From Calycina herbarum (Eukaryota; Ascomycota; Leotiomycetes; Helotiales; Pezizellaceae), in NCBI GenBank assembly GCA_001414485.1, contig LLEY01000057.1, forward strand, positions 186,001 through 250,000: a stretch of 64,000 nt of DNA, written 5' to 3'. A program made the translations under genes and the position numbers. How positions within the stretch are numbered: position 1 is the stretch's first letter; every line of letters starts with the position of its first letter. The notes beneath the pieces are model-generated. The model was not told the DNA's origin. It worked only from the letters and a program-made list of their open reading frames with translations, and ran no database searches. This document shows, piece after piece, positions 35,938-48,734 of the stretch.

Positions 35938-37470
35938 GGTACGGTAGTGCAAACACACTCACTACTGGGTTTTGACGATATTGGAGATGAGGGAGAACTT
36001 TTGCGAGAAGTATGAAGTTCTTCTAGAATGAAGCAGCACAGTCCGAGGTGATTGAAGATGTTGTTGTGATCTTTTTGAGAGGTTGGATGATGTAGGTTTA
36101 GGTGTTTGAAAACCGTGTTATACGACGGCAAAGAACAAATCTCACACGAGATGGGGTGCGATGAGAAAGATGTTGAATGAGAACAATGCTCGACAAGATA
36201 TAAAGCGTGACCGTATCATGCAGGTATTGCCACCATTGTCCAAGGCAAGGGCGATTGCGATTGAGGTCGACGATTGAAAAGTCAGGTCAACAATAGTAAG
36301 AATCGATTGCAGCCAGCCCAGCCCAGGTTCTGAGGTATTCGCTTAGACCACCTTTTGTAGCGCAAGGAAGTTGATTGGCCGAGATGACCGACTGTCCGGA
36401 ATCGTAAAGAGTCGTCGAGTGCAGGTGCTGACAACAGCGACTTATTTCTTCGTGCGCGATGCGATTCGTTGGGAATGAGGAACTTGGAGGAAGGTGTGTA
36501 AGTCTCTTACAGAACAGATCTGTATCCAACTCAGATGTGAATGGGTAATGCAACCCAACGATGACTGCGCCAACTTTGCGCGGCTGATGATTGGTTGCTC
36601 TCACATGACCTCTTTATTCACTGCCTTGTATGAACGAACTACTTTTTGAAAATACTTCCTACTAAACAGCTATCTACTCTGCAATCTAGGAAGGAAAATC
36701 CATGCTCCAAATATCAGCTTTGCTCTTCATTCGTTCTCTTGCTGGTTGTACGTATAGTGGTACCCTAACCCCAGCCACCTATTTAAAGTAATGGAAAACT
36801 CTTCAATCCCACCAATCAAACCTCGGCGATCGCATGTATAAAAGCAAATACTGAAATGTATCCACCGACCCAAACTTCTGACATCATTGTTTTATTACAG
36901 ATTTGCCCGTGTATTTCCAAATTTCCTCGCGATGGTCAACAAAAGCGGGCAAGAGAGATACGAAACTGTAGTATCTACTGGCGCATGTTATCATTGTAGA
37001 AAGTGGCAAAAAGTAAGCTTGAGGTTTGTAATTGTTGCTTAGCAGGTCCTAGAATCTCTCTTCAATACACCTCGTTTTCTTATGTATCACTCCAAAATGA
37101 ACGAAGATACAGTAAAAAGACAAATTAAATAAAAGAATCACGATCAAATAAGAAACAAAGGCGAAATGTCATGTTGATTTGTGTATTAGACAACGCGATG
37201 ACAAGATATCCAGGCTGAGATGTCTTATTTAACAGCCGGTATCCACATCCTGTCCACACACCATCCATCCTTTCCCTTATGGGAATAAATAAATGCCTGA
37301 GATCCGATCCGCCATGTGAATTGGGTAGTTAAACATGGAGAACACCTTGCATAAAGTCATCTTCCACATTAACGCATGGATAACTGCATCATGCCAAACC
37401 GGTGGGATCCTTCGTCGCTACGTGGGAATCATTGATGAGTGAGAAGAGAAAAGCTAGATTCGGAAGAAAA
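35938..37470. other. Intergenic region RGG protein / RAD23
   Basis: About 1.5 kb. It should hold the promoter of the RGG gene and the RAD23 terminator. Frames up to 105 codons are present but do not look coding. Confidence 0.5.
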
Positions 37471-39045
37471 TCATTCCTCATCATCTGGTTGGTCAAAGAG
37501 AAAGTTGGCGGCGAGCTCCTCGTTCTTGTCGCATGCGAAATATGCTTGAATGGCTTGATCACGAGGGAAACCGAGAAGGATCAACTAAAAATCAGTTAGT
37601 AAAAGTACGTAAACAGAAAGAGAAGGGCACATACACGTTCAATAGCTGCTCGCTCTTCCTCGGTAACACTGATGGCCTGGGCTCCTGGAGGAAGGGGTGC
37701 ATCGTTATCACCACCCTCACTCAAAAGTTGAAGGAACTCCTCCTGGTGGAGACTAATCAACTGAGCGAGTTGAGGATTCCCGGCACTGACCTGTTGAAGG
37801 ATTGGCTCGAGCATTTGAGGGTTTTGCTGGACAAGTTGTCGTAGTTGCTGAAATTGAGCATTGTTTCTTAAAAAGTCGAGGTTTCCCAATCCTCCAGCGG
37901 CGGCTTGAGCAGCGGCGGCATCTGCACCAAATATATTACCAGCAGCAGCTCCGGCGCCCGCAGCACCACCACGTCCGCCAGCTTGGGCAGCCGCCTCGAA
38001 GAGATTGACTGGTTCCTCGCCTCCTTGAGCTGGGATTGGAGCAGCCTCGGCTTGTGCGCCTGGTGCGGGAGCGGCAGGTCGTTGTCCTGGTTGGGCACTC
38101 TCGGGGATTCCCTATTTGTTTATCAGCACTTGATGTATGAAAGGGGAGAGGCAAAGTTACAGTCAAAAGGTACTCAATAGCACGCTCGGAGTTGTAGAAT
38201 GCTGCACGCATGGCCAAATCGATCTGCGATCTCTCAAAACCCATGCTCTCCATCTCTGCGATCTGAGCAGCTCTCTCAGCACCCATTGCTAAACCTCCAC
38301 TGGAAGCGCCTCCGGCTGGAGTGGCCTGACTTGGAGCATTTGCGCCAGAGCCAGCAGGTGAAGGTGTCGCGGGAACAGCGCTGCCTGCGAACAAGTTGGG
38401 CCGGGCAATGGGAGCGGCTGGAGGAGCGGGAGTTGAAGCAACAGCAGGAGCAGGTGTGGATGGGGCTTTTGCTGGCGTGGAGGCAGAACTAGATGCAGGG
38501 ACAGCTTTTGGCTATAAAATGTTAGCTTTCTTGAGCACCCCGCTACCATATGGGATATACCTTTTGTATCATGCAGACAATAAAACCCTTCTCCTCAATC
38601 TTGTAGGACTCAACGGTGTTGGCATCTTGGAGAATCTTGCCTGCAATTTATCAGCATCACTTTGCGCCTGGAGCAAGGGCAGTGTGGCCGACGTACCTGA
38701 GTAGATCAACTTCTGCAAAGAAGCCTCCCATCCTTTCTCCTTTGAGATCTTTTCCTTCACCTCAGAGATCTAGTATTTCCAGTATTAGCAGGGCTTGGTG
38801 ACAAGGGCACTCGCTTCCATATTTCGGTTTTCGGGTCAGGGACCATATACTCTGGGAGGCAGGCGACAGGTAGGGCGCAGAGATGGCGAACTTACAAGCT
38901 CCGATGGCTCAGCTTCAATGACAAACTTGTTCTGTTTAAGGTCCTGAATACGACAATAGAGGTTAGCAGAGAAGAAGCAAGGCGGGGGGCAAAAGTCAAG
39001 CCGAAGCTGGTCTGGGAGGCAACCCACCTTGAAAGTCAACTTCAT
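37471..39045 (-). CDS. RAD23: UV excision repair protein Rad23
   Basis: Seven exons, 39045-39028, 38943-38896, 38769-38697, 38640-38561, 38511-38161, 38111-37635 and 37584-37471, give 386 residues, standard for fungal Rad23. An N-terminal ubiquitin-like domain (residues 1 to about 75; [40 protein letters not shown]) docks on the proteasome. An Ala/Pro linker follows, then UBA1 (about 150-190, [20 protein letters not shown]), the Rad4/XPC-binding domain (about 264-325, [19 protein letters not shown]) and UBA2 at the C-terminus ([20 protein letters not shown]). The protein stabilises Rad4 in nucleotide excision repair and shuttles ubiquitylated substrates. The first coding exon is only six codons. 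Confidence 0.96.
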
Positions 39046-39963
39046 GATGGCGGATGACAGTGTATGCTCCCGAGTAGGAAGACGAGACGGTAGATTTGTA
39101 TGTACAGTTGGGGATGATAGCTTTGAAGATTGCGCTGTGGGAGGAGGAGATGTGGTGGAGGTGGTTGGTTATGAAATGGATTTCTTCGGATTGTGAGGAC
39201 CTTAAGAGGTATCCAAATGCTCAAGCGATTGGCTTAGTCCCACCAGCTGCTAGGTTGGGCTACCAGGCTACCAGGCTACAGTGAACACGCCAACCTTTTG
39301 CAGCCTCCCCTGTACCACCATATCGTCCTACATCAGGCTGCACCTGCCTGTCTTGCATTGTTTTTAACTCTCCCTCATTCACCTACTGGCATTATTTCTG
39401 TATCAGAGAATTCTTATAATTGACATTAACACTTCAATATATATGCACACCTCTGAATTCCTAGCTGGTGCAGAAGTTCAAACGGGGTTTTTTGAGGTGT
39501 TGTCAAGTGCGGGGTGTCAGCCTTGTCATCAGATAATCCTTCCCTAGCACACCACACCACACCACCACACCTACTAGTAGCTACAGAGCTATCTGAAGCT
39601 TGCCTGCGCCTTCCTCCTAAGCTTCCCATCGCTGGTACCAGTAGATTCGATTACACGCATACATCATCATCATCCTGCTACTCCGTCAAATCCATCATCG
39701 CAATTCTCTCCCCGAGCTCTTTTGCTGCCAGCGCAGGAATTGAAGCAGGCACCAGGCCCAGCTTTACCACTCTCCCACAATCACGATTGGTCTTCTTTTC
39801 ACCATTTTTCTAATAAGTTTTATTTTAGTTACTAAGGTATATCGGACGCGTTTGAACTCCACGCTAACATCAATGGTATCTGGTACACATTCATCAAGAC
39901 AAGATAGGAAATTCGTTTCAGGCGTCGAGCCATTGGTGCCCTTCCAGAGGCCCCCGTCTACCA
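39046..39963. other. Intergenic region RAD23 / membrane protein gene
   Basis: About 0.9 kb containing the RAD23 promoter. A short CACACCACACCACC run occurs near 39550. No supported gene. Confidence 0.5.
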
Positions 39964-41490
39964 TCACTCTCCTACTTTTTGCAGGGACTTCTTCCTGAAG
40001 TTATACCCAGAGAGGCTATTTCGTGGTGCTGCGTTCAATATGAAATCAGGCACGGGCGGTGTTATCGTCCGCTCCCCGCCGGCTTGCAACCGTTCTATCT
40101 CTTCTTTCTCCATCTTCTTCCGAATGCTATCCAAGCTTTCGCTGTGTGTCGATCCGATTGGACTCGAAGGGAGACTCCCGCTTCGCATTCGATGAATCGA
40201 TCTTATACTCTGTCGGTCCGAGATCAGTTGTCCCGCGTTGGGCGCCGCTGTCACGATTGTGCCAGGCGTGGCTTCCGGTGCGGGAGTAGGCGAATCGGTT
40301 CGGAATAAAGGATGGATATGAGCTTCGTTGGTGCTCTCTGTTGGACTAGTAGTCCGTGAGCCTCTGAAGCGCTCTCTGTCGCTCGGACTTTGTGCGGGAC
40401 TGTAGCTGCGGCTTCGCGTTCTCGTCTTTGGCGGCTCAAGGTCGAGGGGAAATCCGGGGCTAGGACTTCGCGAAGTTGTTGGACTCGCTGGAATAGTTTC
40501 CAGGAATCTTTGAGGGGTTGGCGAGACTGATTCGACAGCATGCCTTGAGTGTGCGTCAACTGCGGATGTGTCCCAGGAGTCGAATCCATCGTCCATATTG
40601 CTATGCGAGGAGTTGATGGACGTTGGTCGGTGAGGAGACTTGTGACCACCTTGGATAAGGCGGGTCTTGGAGGTAATGGGGCGTACGACTTGCGACAACG
40701 AAGACCTGATTGAATACATGGCGTCTGATCCAGCGCGGGATCTGCCGCTAGAAGACGGAGGAGTTCTAGAGTCCAACGAAGACTTCTCTCGATGGTCGAT
40801 ATTTCGATCTGCGTCTTGCGCTGGCATCTTATTCGACTCCTCCATCTGTGGGAACATTTCTCGTTCCGGTTCGGGACTATATGGATGGCTCTCTTCTCGG
40901 AAATTCTTCTTCTTCTGATTGACGAGCATACATATCAGAAATAGTGCTTGCGACAACAGGTAAACCGCCCACACGATGAAACCCCCCGTCACTAGTCTAG
41001 CGGAGACGATGAGAGACTCTTGAGGAATATTCGGAAACTGGTTTGTCGTCATCCCCAGCAGTATTGACGACGAAACAGCAGCCAGCACTCCAAACGCTCC
41101 AGCAATTCCAGCCAGGAGGTAAGTAGACCTTCGACCACGTCCAATGTCCTGGATATGAGCACCGTTGCGATACCGAAACTGCCTTCCAAGCATTATCATA
41201 AGTAGCGAAACATCAACGCCGACAAGCGATGATGAGACAATAGCCGCAAGTCTCGAATTAAGGAGGGGTGGAGACTGCGGAAGTGTAGTAGCGAAAATTA
41301 TATCGAAGGTCAACATCGCAACGCCGCTCGACACAGACAGTGCACCAAGCACCAACGACAGTGCCTGAGATGCCCCCATCTTGTCAGGATTGAAGAAATT
41401 CGAACCGTCAGTAGATGGATGAGAATCGTGTAGGACAGGCTCGATGCGGGGTATGCCTCTTCTGGGAAGTGATGTTGAACTGGGTTTCAA
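39964..41490 (-). CDS. Four-TM membrane protein with long Ser-rich tail, function unknown
   Basis: One uninterrupted exon of 508 residues. Four hydrophobic segments lie at about 43-68, 81-102, 122-146 and 163-190. They are joined by short loops, and a basic stop (QKKKNF) follows the last one. The remaining 310 residues are hydrophilic, very rich in Ser, Arg, Pro and Thr, with many SP/TP sites (SRSPSPGFP, SYSPAQSPSD), suggesting a phosphorylated cytosolic tail. This architecture is frequent among uncharacterised Pezizomycotina membrane proteins. I cannot assign a transport or signalling role. An internal Met at residue 38 (MGASQALS) could be an alternative start. Confidence 0.7.
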   Translation of the reverse strand: MKPSSTSLPRRGIPRIEPVLHDSHPSTDGSNFFNPDKMGASQALSLVLGALSVSSGVAMLTFDIIFATTLPQSPPLLNSRLAAIVSSSLVGVDVSLLMIMLGRQFRYRNGAHIQDIGRGRRSTYLLAGIAGAFGVLAAVSSSILLGMTTNQFPNIPQESLIVSARLVTGGFIVWAVYLLSQALFLICMLVNQKKKNFREESHPYSPEPEREMFPQMEESNKMPAQDADRNIDHREKSSLDSRTPPSSSGRSRAGSDAMYSIRSSLSQVVRPITSKTRLIQGGHKSPHRPTSINSSHSNMDDGFDSWDTSAVDAHSRHAVESVSPTPQRFLETIPASPTTSRSPSPGFPLDLEPPKTRTRSRSYSPAQSPSDRERFRGSRTTSPTESTNEAHIHPLFRTDSPTPAPEATPGTIVTAAPNAGQLISDRQSIRSIHRMRSGSLPSSPIGSTHSESLDSIRKKMEKEEIERLQAGGERTITPPVPDFILNAAPRNSLSGYNFRKKSLQKVGE

Positions 41491-44400
41491 ACGAATGACG
41501 GAAGCAAACAGTGTCTTTGACTAAACACTGAGAAACTTTGGCAGGTTTGATAGCTGTCTTTCAAAGAATGAGAGTGGATGGCCACCCGAGGTTCGTCCAA
41601 GTATTTCGGGTTTCACTTCTGGTCCCAATGGTAAATTCTTGAAATGTTGTATCTCGTATCAAGCGTCCCACGCAGTCACACAGCTTCTCTCCTCTTTTCT
41701 TTTCCGGAAACGAGTTTTCTGTGCGCAGAATGGTTTCGAGAAACCAATTTAGCGGGTTGGTCGCAGCTTTTGGTGTAATGATGAGACGCGGTCGTCGCTT
41801 GATTCCGTTGGCATGGATTTTTACCGGCTCGGTGCAGTAACGTCAAGAACAACGCGCGTGTTGACGAGGTATGACGGGAAAATGCTTCACCACTGTCGAA
41901 TGGTATTTTTGCTTTCGGAATCGGAATTATGGGACGAATGGACAAATTTTCCAGTTCGTCGGAATGGCAGGATTCCTGGCCCGGCGGGGTCTTTTTGGGT
42001 GGTGGGCAGCCGCAAAGTGGGCTGGTTTGTTTATATCAAACCCCCACCAAAGTCAAGCAATGAATACCCCGGAGTTTCCTCGCCCGCAAACAAGCAGCAC
42101 TCGGCCTGGATCGACGAGAGTGACGATGCGAGAAAAATGAACAACACAACCTTTTCAAACGACGAGCAATGAGGTGGGAGGGGTTGGGCAATGTTGTATA
42201 AGTTTGTTTTCTTGCTTCCAGCTCTACGCGTCGATGTCGCGTACTGGAAATTCTGTTTACTGGCTCCTTGCCCTGTACCGCTTCGCCGTCGCTGTTGGTC
42301 GTAGACGCGGGGTCTGATACTTCCTTGGAAAGGAGGGTATATCTGCACGACTAAGATTGGACACCGCAGTAAGCCAGTCCAGATGGCCAATTGAGAAGCC
42401 AAAAAAGTCGGAGGCGTCGGTAAGTGCTTTTTGGAATGCTGGTCCGGATCTGAGGAATTCGAAGTCGAATGCTGGTTCTTGCAATTCCAATCCGCATCTA
42501 TTCCGCAAGAGAGGTATGCAGCCGCAGCGAGCTTCTGAGGAGGTCGATTGGACGGTTGCTAGCCCTGTGGCGTTGTGGTGGTGGTGGTGGTTATTTCGAG
42601 CTGTGGGCGGCGGACGCCTGAAGTTGCTGAAGGACTCAGTGAAGAGCGTACAGTACAGTTGGGAAAAACAGTGGGCGAGCGATGCGAGGGAAAGACAGCC
42701 GTCGAAAGTTCGACTTCTCCCAACCCGGAAAATGCCTCATTCTTATGGAAGGGCAATTTTCCAAGTAAACAGTCCGTGGTGTTGTTATGATGGGGCATTA
42801 AATGGGGTTTCTCCTCCATGCATCCTTGTCTCATCCGTTCTTCTGCTGCTGGCTGTTAGCCTCCCTCCCTGCAGCACAGGGCCTTGGAGTTGCGCTTCTG
42901 CACTCTTTTGCGCTCGAGGTCGCCGCAAGTGGGCTAACACCGCACTGATCCCGAAGGTGCCGGCGTACCATTTCTACGAAAGACATTATCGATTAGCGGT
43001 GGTTGGCTGAGACGGAAAAGTCCACAAAAGTTTCCCCCGCTGATCCAAAAGTCTTTGAAATTCTGGCCTTGTAAGCACCCTGTAAAAATGGTGGATAGCC
43101 TTGGTGTCGGAAATTTTGGGAGGCCAGCTAGAGCCCTGTTGAGATGAGTTGAGGTCTAAACTCACCATGTTCTGCGGGGATCAAGCCTTGGTCGATCGAA
43201 TTCAATCCCAGCACCTCATCCAACTTTGCGATTGGACTTCCAGCCAGCAGCTGGCTCCATGCCATTGAAGACAGATTGATATTGCGACGAGCAGCCTGCG
43301 GCCTGTCAAGCCCCCATCCAAAAATGACGGCGTGCTTAACATTTGCAGATGGTGGTGCATTGGTGGGATGCTAATGCGGGGAGCTCCGTTAGTCCAGGTA
43401 CAACCAATAACGGTTGTTGCGAGGGAACCTCAAAATAGATAGCCAAAGACCCTCATCAACAGAGTCACAAGAAAGATGTTTCTGTTCTTCGTCCTCAACA
43501 ATTCCAAACACGGCACTCGAGAGATTGTACAATCCTGCTCAACGGCCAGCGGAGAGCGAAGAGGAGATCTGATCACCAACCTGGAAAACTCAGATCCGGC
43601 AAGCTCTGGAAAGAGTTCCGCTCCCTAGACTCGGCAGCGATAAAGTGGAGAGACTAAGTCGAGCTTCATTTCCCTCTGCAACAAGGAAGATTCGAGAGGT
43701 GCCATTACTTGATGGAAGAACCAGGCAGGTAAAAGCTGACTATTTTCACAAATACGTCGACCTGTTTCTCTTGTTGCTTAGTTGGCTGAGAGTGGTTGTG
43801 AATATTTCAATATTCGCTGAAGCAAGGGAGCTTTTGAGATAATGCACTTCCCATCATCACATTTATCAGATCTCTCACAATCTAGGTTGGGCTTCGGCTT
43901 CGAAAACCAATATTCCCATAAGGTTATCGATACCGCAGATCAAAACAGAATAATGAAAGACAGAAAGTGGTCTTATTTTGCAATTTTTATTTAGCTAATA
44001 TTGAGACTTGACGCCATTTAGGTCAATTATTACAGAATACAGAAGACTCTTCCCGAACCTCCAGACTCATCAATAACTCTCCGATAGCTGATGATGCAAG
44101 CCCCTGCAAGCATAGAACAGATACCCGGACCTGGCAGACGTCGTCCCAACCTCTCGAACAGACCTTCTGAAACAAATCGTCTTCGGACAATACTAACCAA
44201 TAGGAGTTCCTCGATACATCATAGCAAAAGTCAATTGGAAAGGAAGCAAGCCGCACTTCGATGAACAGACTCATCGGGGATAGGGAAGGAGATTTGAAAC
44301 GAAGCTATTCAGAGTCGCCGTCAAAGAGACGTTGAACCATAGCGGCCCGGACAAGCCCTTTGCTTTTGGATCTGCTGTGAACAGGTCTTTGTTCAAGTTA

Positions 44401-45411
44401 GTTGCATGCTAAAAGGATTTTGAAACAAACTTCTAAATCAGAACAAACAAAAGGAACGGGATGGGCATGGGCCTTGTTTACTTGCTTTTTTTTTCGATAT
44501 CCTCTTCAAATCCTTTCGCAACATGCGCCAGAGATGAAGAAGCACTACAGGGGATGAAGGATAAGACAGGATGAATGGGGATCCCTACCTCGATATGGAT
44601 CTCACCGCAGCTCTAGGAATGCTTTTTATACATCTCGTGATAGTGTCACCTGATCGCTCTGCTTCTTGCGTTTCTCCAGCTTGTACACTGTACAATCTCT
44701 TTGCTTGCGTACCTTACTTCAATTTTGCTGTTGCACATCTATGTCATTCTGCATACAATTCTCTTTCGATCGTCATTGATAATTCGTGGAACTGGGAATC
44801 TCTCCCGAAGAATGTAACCCCAGGTTTCCGGCCAATAGGAGGATTATTTTCACTTTCTAGAATGTTTTTTCTACACAAGAATCAAGCCTCAAAGTTGAGG
44901 GCACTCGATCAAGTAAGGCATCGGCCTCCCTCGGCGAGTCTACAATCAATTCGGGTTGTTCCCATTTCCCGGGGATTCGGTTCGGCTTGACGGTAAGTTG
45001 AACCACAATGCACTCATACCCCAAGGAGGGAGAAGAGTGCCGAATTTTCAGCTGGCTCTGTTAAAGCTTCACATTCCAGCAAATAAGGGCCTTCTAATCA
45101 TCACGCGAATGGCTTGTTCTGGTCGAGTTTCGGGGTTTTCGCTGAACTACCCCGAGCCTTCTGTCTTGCCTACACCAGGGCTCTGTTGTTTTATTGGCCG
45201 GGAGGTAAAAGGAGTGATTGATCGCTATGTGGGTTTTTTGCGGAGGTCTCTCCGTGACGGTGGTGAAAATGATACGATGGCACGAGGGTGGTTGGAGGTT
45301 TTTATCAATGGTTTGGTCTTGGGGTGTTTATAAGGCGTCGGGTCGCACGAGCAGTACATAAACGGTTGTGACAACTTTGCTGCACCACAGCATTGACCAT
45401 CAGTTCATGCG
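41491..45411. other. 3.9-kb gene-poor region
   Basis: No gene could be supported. The longest plus-strand frame (42357-43010, 217 codons) has unlikely composition, including a run of five tryptophans from a TGG repeat. Short frames elsewhere have no family resemblance. It separates the membrane protein gene from the 2EXR gene and probably carries two divergent promoters. Confidence 0.4.
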
Positions 45412-46428
45412 ATGCAAATGCAGCTCATGAGTAGCAATTCTTCAGCGAAAGGCACCGCAATGCTTATCTCGGTCCCCTCGTTACCTTTGTCATCACCTAT
45501 TTGTTCACCAACGGCCTCGATATTCTCGTCGTTGACGTCGCCTGGAACACCCATTACACCGGTCTTCCCTACCTCGTCGCACTCGGTTCATACTTCTATA
45601 TCCGATCAACCGGCAAAGTCCCATCTAAGGGAGCCTCAAGTTCTTGCTAGTTTTCATCGCTTCGCGGAGTTACCCCTTGAGTTGAGAAGAAGGATATGGG
45701 CTCTGGCTCTTCCTCCACCGAGGCGTGTTGAGCTTTCTTATACACCGTTGAGTGAAAGCTATCGCTACATTGATTCTACTGAATGTACAGGATATACTTC
45801 TCGATCCTGTATTCCAGTTGCATTACATGTCACTCAGGAGTCTCGTGGTATCGCTACCGAGTCTGGGTACGAGTTATCTTTTGGGTTGTTGTATACGGAG
45901 CCAAAGGTCTGGTTTAAGCCTGGTTGCGATGTTATTTATTTTAGTTCTGGGTGTGGGGAAAGAAACTCGGAAGTCGGAGGACTGGATGCTTATAAGCACT
46001 TCATCCAAGCAGTTACCCTCATCGACCCGAGGTCCTTGGGTAGAGTCAAGCGAATGGCCATTGAGGAAACTCTATTTGGCTCTCTACCAAGCTCTACCTT
46101 GGGAGCTCAGACTTCAAGTTCTGGTATGTGCGAACTGCAAGAGGATTGGAGGATGCTTCAATTTTTGGAATCAATTAGGATGAAGTTTACGGGGTTGGAG
46201 GATATCACTTTTCTGTCGAAGAGAGAGGATATTAGAAGGGGTCCACCATTTCCGGGGTTGTTGTTACCTATTGGGTGGTTGAGGGAGAGGGTTGAGGGGT
46301 TTGAGGGGTTTGAGGGGCGGGTTGGTAATGCTGTCACGGTTGTGGGGAGAGGGAGTGTTGGCGGGTGTGAGTGGGTCGTTCCCAGATGGAGGGTTGTGGA
46401 GAAGGGAGAGGGGAGGGGTGTTGGCTGA
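45412..46428 (+). CDS. 2EXR-domain protein
   Basis: A single exon of 338 residues. After a Ser/Thr/Pro-rich leader (residues 1-80) comes the 2EXR motif: FHRFAELPLELRRRIWALALPPPRRVEL at about 81-108, with ALHVTQESRGIATESGYELSF near 137-157. This arrangement, F-x-LPxELRxxIW followed by a conserved Leu/Val-x-QESR, is typical of the 2EXR family, which is greatly expanded in Leotiomycetes and Sordariomycetes and whose function is unknown. The C-terminal 60 residues are Gly/Arg/Val-rich and partly coded by a GGGTTTGAGG tandem, so the very end is less certain. An in-frame Met at residue 6 could be the true start. Confidence 0.75.
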   Translation: MQMQLMSSNSSAKGTAMLISVPSLPLSSPICSPTASIFSSLTSPGTPITPVFPTSSHSVHTSISDQPAKSHLREPQVLASFHRFAELPLELRRRIWALALPPPRRVELSYTPLSESYRYIDSTECTGYTSRSCIPVALHVTQESRGIATESGYELSFGLLYTEPKVWFKPGCDVIYFSSGCGERNSEVGGLDAYKHFIQAVTLIDPRSLGRVKRMAIEETLFGSLPSSTLGAQTSSSGMCELQEDWRMLQFLESIRMKFTGLEDITFLSKREDIRRGPPFPGLLLPIGWLRERVEGFEGFEGRVGNAVTVVGRGSVGGCEWVVPRWRVVEKGEGRGVG

Positions 46429-48734
46429 ACTTCGATAAGGGCGCTGGGTATGGAGTTGGTTGGCTGGTTTATGTTTGAAGCGTTGGAAATGGGGTCTACT
46501 GTTTTCTTGGGTAGACTGGGATGGAGTGCTTCTTCCCGTCCGCGTTTCGTTTCACGAAAAGCTAGTTGGAATTTTCGGAGTTCGAAGATGTTATGGGTGG
46601 CTAGAGTGTGCATTTATGTTTTTGTTTTTGTTTACTTCTGCTTTTGCTCGGGTAGGCTTCTGTTGGTATGTTACTGAGCTCGGTAACTTTGTATCACCAG
46701 GCAGGGGCGTTGTGGTCTGGGTTTTGGAAAGTAAGTACTTTGTATGTTGGCTTGAAGGGGTTATATTCATGTAAGATTATTAGATCATTGCATATTCACG
46801 GTTGTTTTAGACCTTAATATAATAGTTCAATTCTGTTGAAAAATATCAAGTTCTACTTTTTTCGTGCGACACTGAACGTATGAAGTTCCTCAAGTGATGT
46901 ACGAGCATGGATTTGTTACTACTAAATTTCTTTTTCAGTGACAGTAATGGTTGTAAATGGCCCCTTTTAAGATTATTTTTATCAAACTGTCAAACAGAAT
47001 CAACTGTTGAACAACCGACTTATTTTCTTCTTCCTTGCAAGTCATCGGTTATCGAAGCAGCTTTGATAATATGTAAATGATCTTGCAACTGAGGAGAATT
47101 ATCACTAAGATGTTGTTAGGAAGAAGTTCAACAGAATATTGAATTGTTGAATTTCGTGTTTGTTATTAGATGGTGTTCTTATATCTCGAGTTTTGAAGAT
47201 ACAGTATGGATCCAAATCTTGTACTGGAGAGAATTTAGTATATGTAAAGTCATTCTCACAGAGTATAGATAAGACAACAGAAGCTTCCATGTATTCTTAG
47301 GTTTTGCTGGAGACTTTTCTACAGTGAAGTCACAATTAGGAATTATGAGGAAATAAAAAATTGGGCGATGTGTTTGAGGTACTAGACTCGGTCAGTACTT
47401 TCCTTGAACATACCGGTCTTATTACCCTATGATTCTTGCGGACTTTGAAAAATTATCCAAGTGTGATATAGAGATTTAAGAAATGAGTTCCTAAGCCCTT
47501 TCAAACATGCTCAATTTTCCGAGATTATTTTGCATGACTAATTTGTACCCGGAGCAATGATTGAAGCTCATACTCTAGAATATGGTATGTTTCGAACATA
47601 TTTATTAGAACCATCCTTCGAAGCTCGTAAGTGCAGTGAAACAATTCTCAACAAATAGTAGCACATGAAATGGTTCCAAGGTTTCGAGAAATGGATTCGG
47701 AATTATGGGGAAAAACTCGTCGGTTCGGTAAGACTTTGGCCTTCGAATTGAACATGCCCTTCTTTACAATGAAGTCTCCGAGTAACGGAGTGACTGAATC
47801 AATCAAGTTCATAAAATGGAATGGCTTTGGGGGTAGAGTTTTTCTTACACCTACACATACACAAGTACAAATCACACTTCCCGCAAAAGAAGGACCATCA
47901 CAACCTCGTGCTTCTACAGTCTCAGGAAGGTTGAAACGAGGACGATATATTGATTGGATTTGAGATTGATCAAACGAGAACTCATTTAAAAGGGAAGAAA
48001 CTCTACGCGAGTGTTCCTCGGATTCTTCTTCGAAAGCCGGATAAGGATGTCATAGATTTTGTATTCAATATTCACGGATTTAAATTGTGACGTTGTATTT
48101 TTGAAATTGGATAGTGCATTTGTGGGAAACTAGACTTTACATAATGGTGTAACTACAACCATTAGAACAGTGATGTGTGACTTATGATCATTGGACTGGT
48201 ACCAAGAAGCCTGAATAGGCATGTAGAAAGGTTCAAGTACCAAGAAGAAATAACAAGTCAAAGTGACCAGGCAACAGCTCAACATAAGAATATGAAAACA
48301 ATTGAAATCTGATGGACTTTGAAGAATGGGTCCCCGAACTCTTTACGACAGATTCTTATCTATAATGTAAGCCTATGCTTCACATATGATAAGTATCAAT
48401 ACCAACTCAAACGGGCTTTATTCAACAGGACTGGTAACTACCAGATAGATTTCTTGCGAATCGGTAAACCCGACTGGCTGGGTTTGTGGAAGCTGTAGAT
48501 AGATAGTGTAATGAGGGTACTCGAACTCCCGCCAGTGTTACTACAATATCACCTCGGAATCCCACCAAGCTCACCTGATCCATTCCCTCATCTGAATTTG
48601 ACGAAGAATTCCAAGAATTCCGTACTGTTGCAACGCGTTTGGGCGACAGACCTGCACAGCGGAAATGAGCAATCGTAAAAGTATCATTATGTCGACGAAT
48701 TATGTATTTGTTCGACGATCGGGTATCATAGTGA
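46429..48734. other. AT-rich intergenic region
   Basis: About 2.3 kb, notably AT-rich from 46780 to 48420, with no supported gene or bounded transposon. It could include decayed repeats too old to recognise by eye. Confidence 0.45.

Noticed and set aside
42357..43010. 217-codon plus-strand frame
   Set aside because: Odd composition, a WWWWW run from a TGG repeat, no family resemblance, and competing frames on both strands of similar length.
48480..48600. tRNA-like stretch on minus with GGGAGTTCGAGTACCC
   Set aside because: The T-loop does not match TTCRANNCY, the acceptor arms do not pair and no matching D-arm exists.
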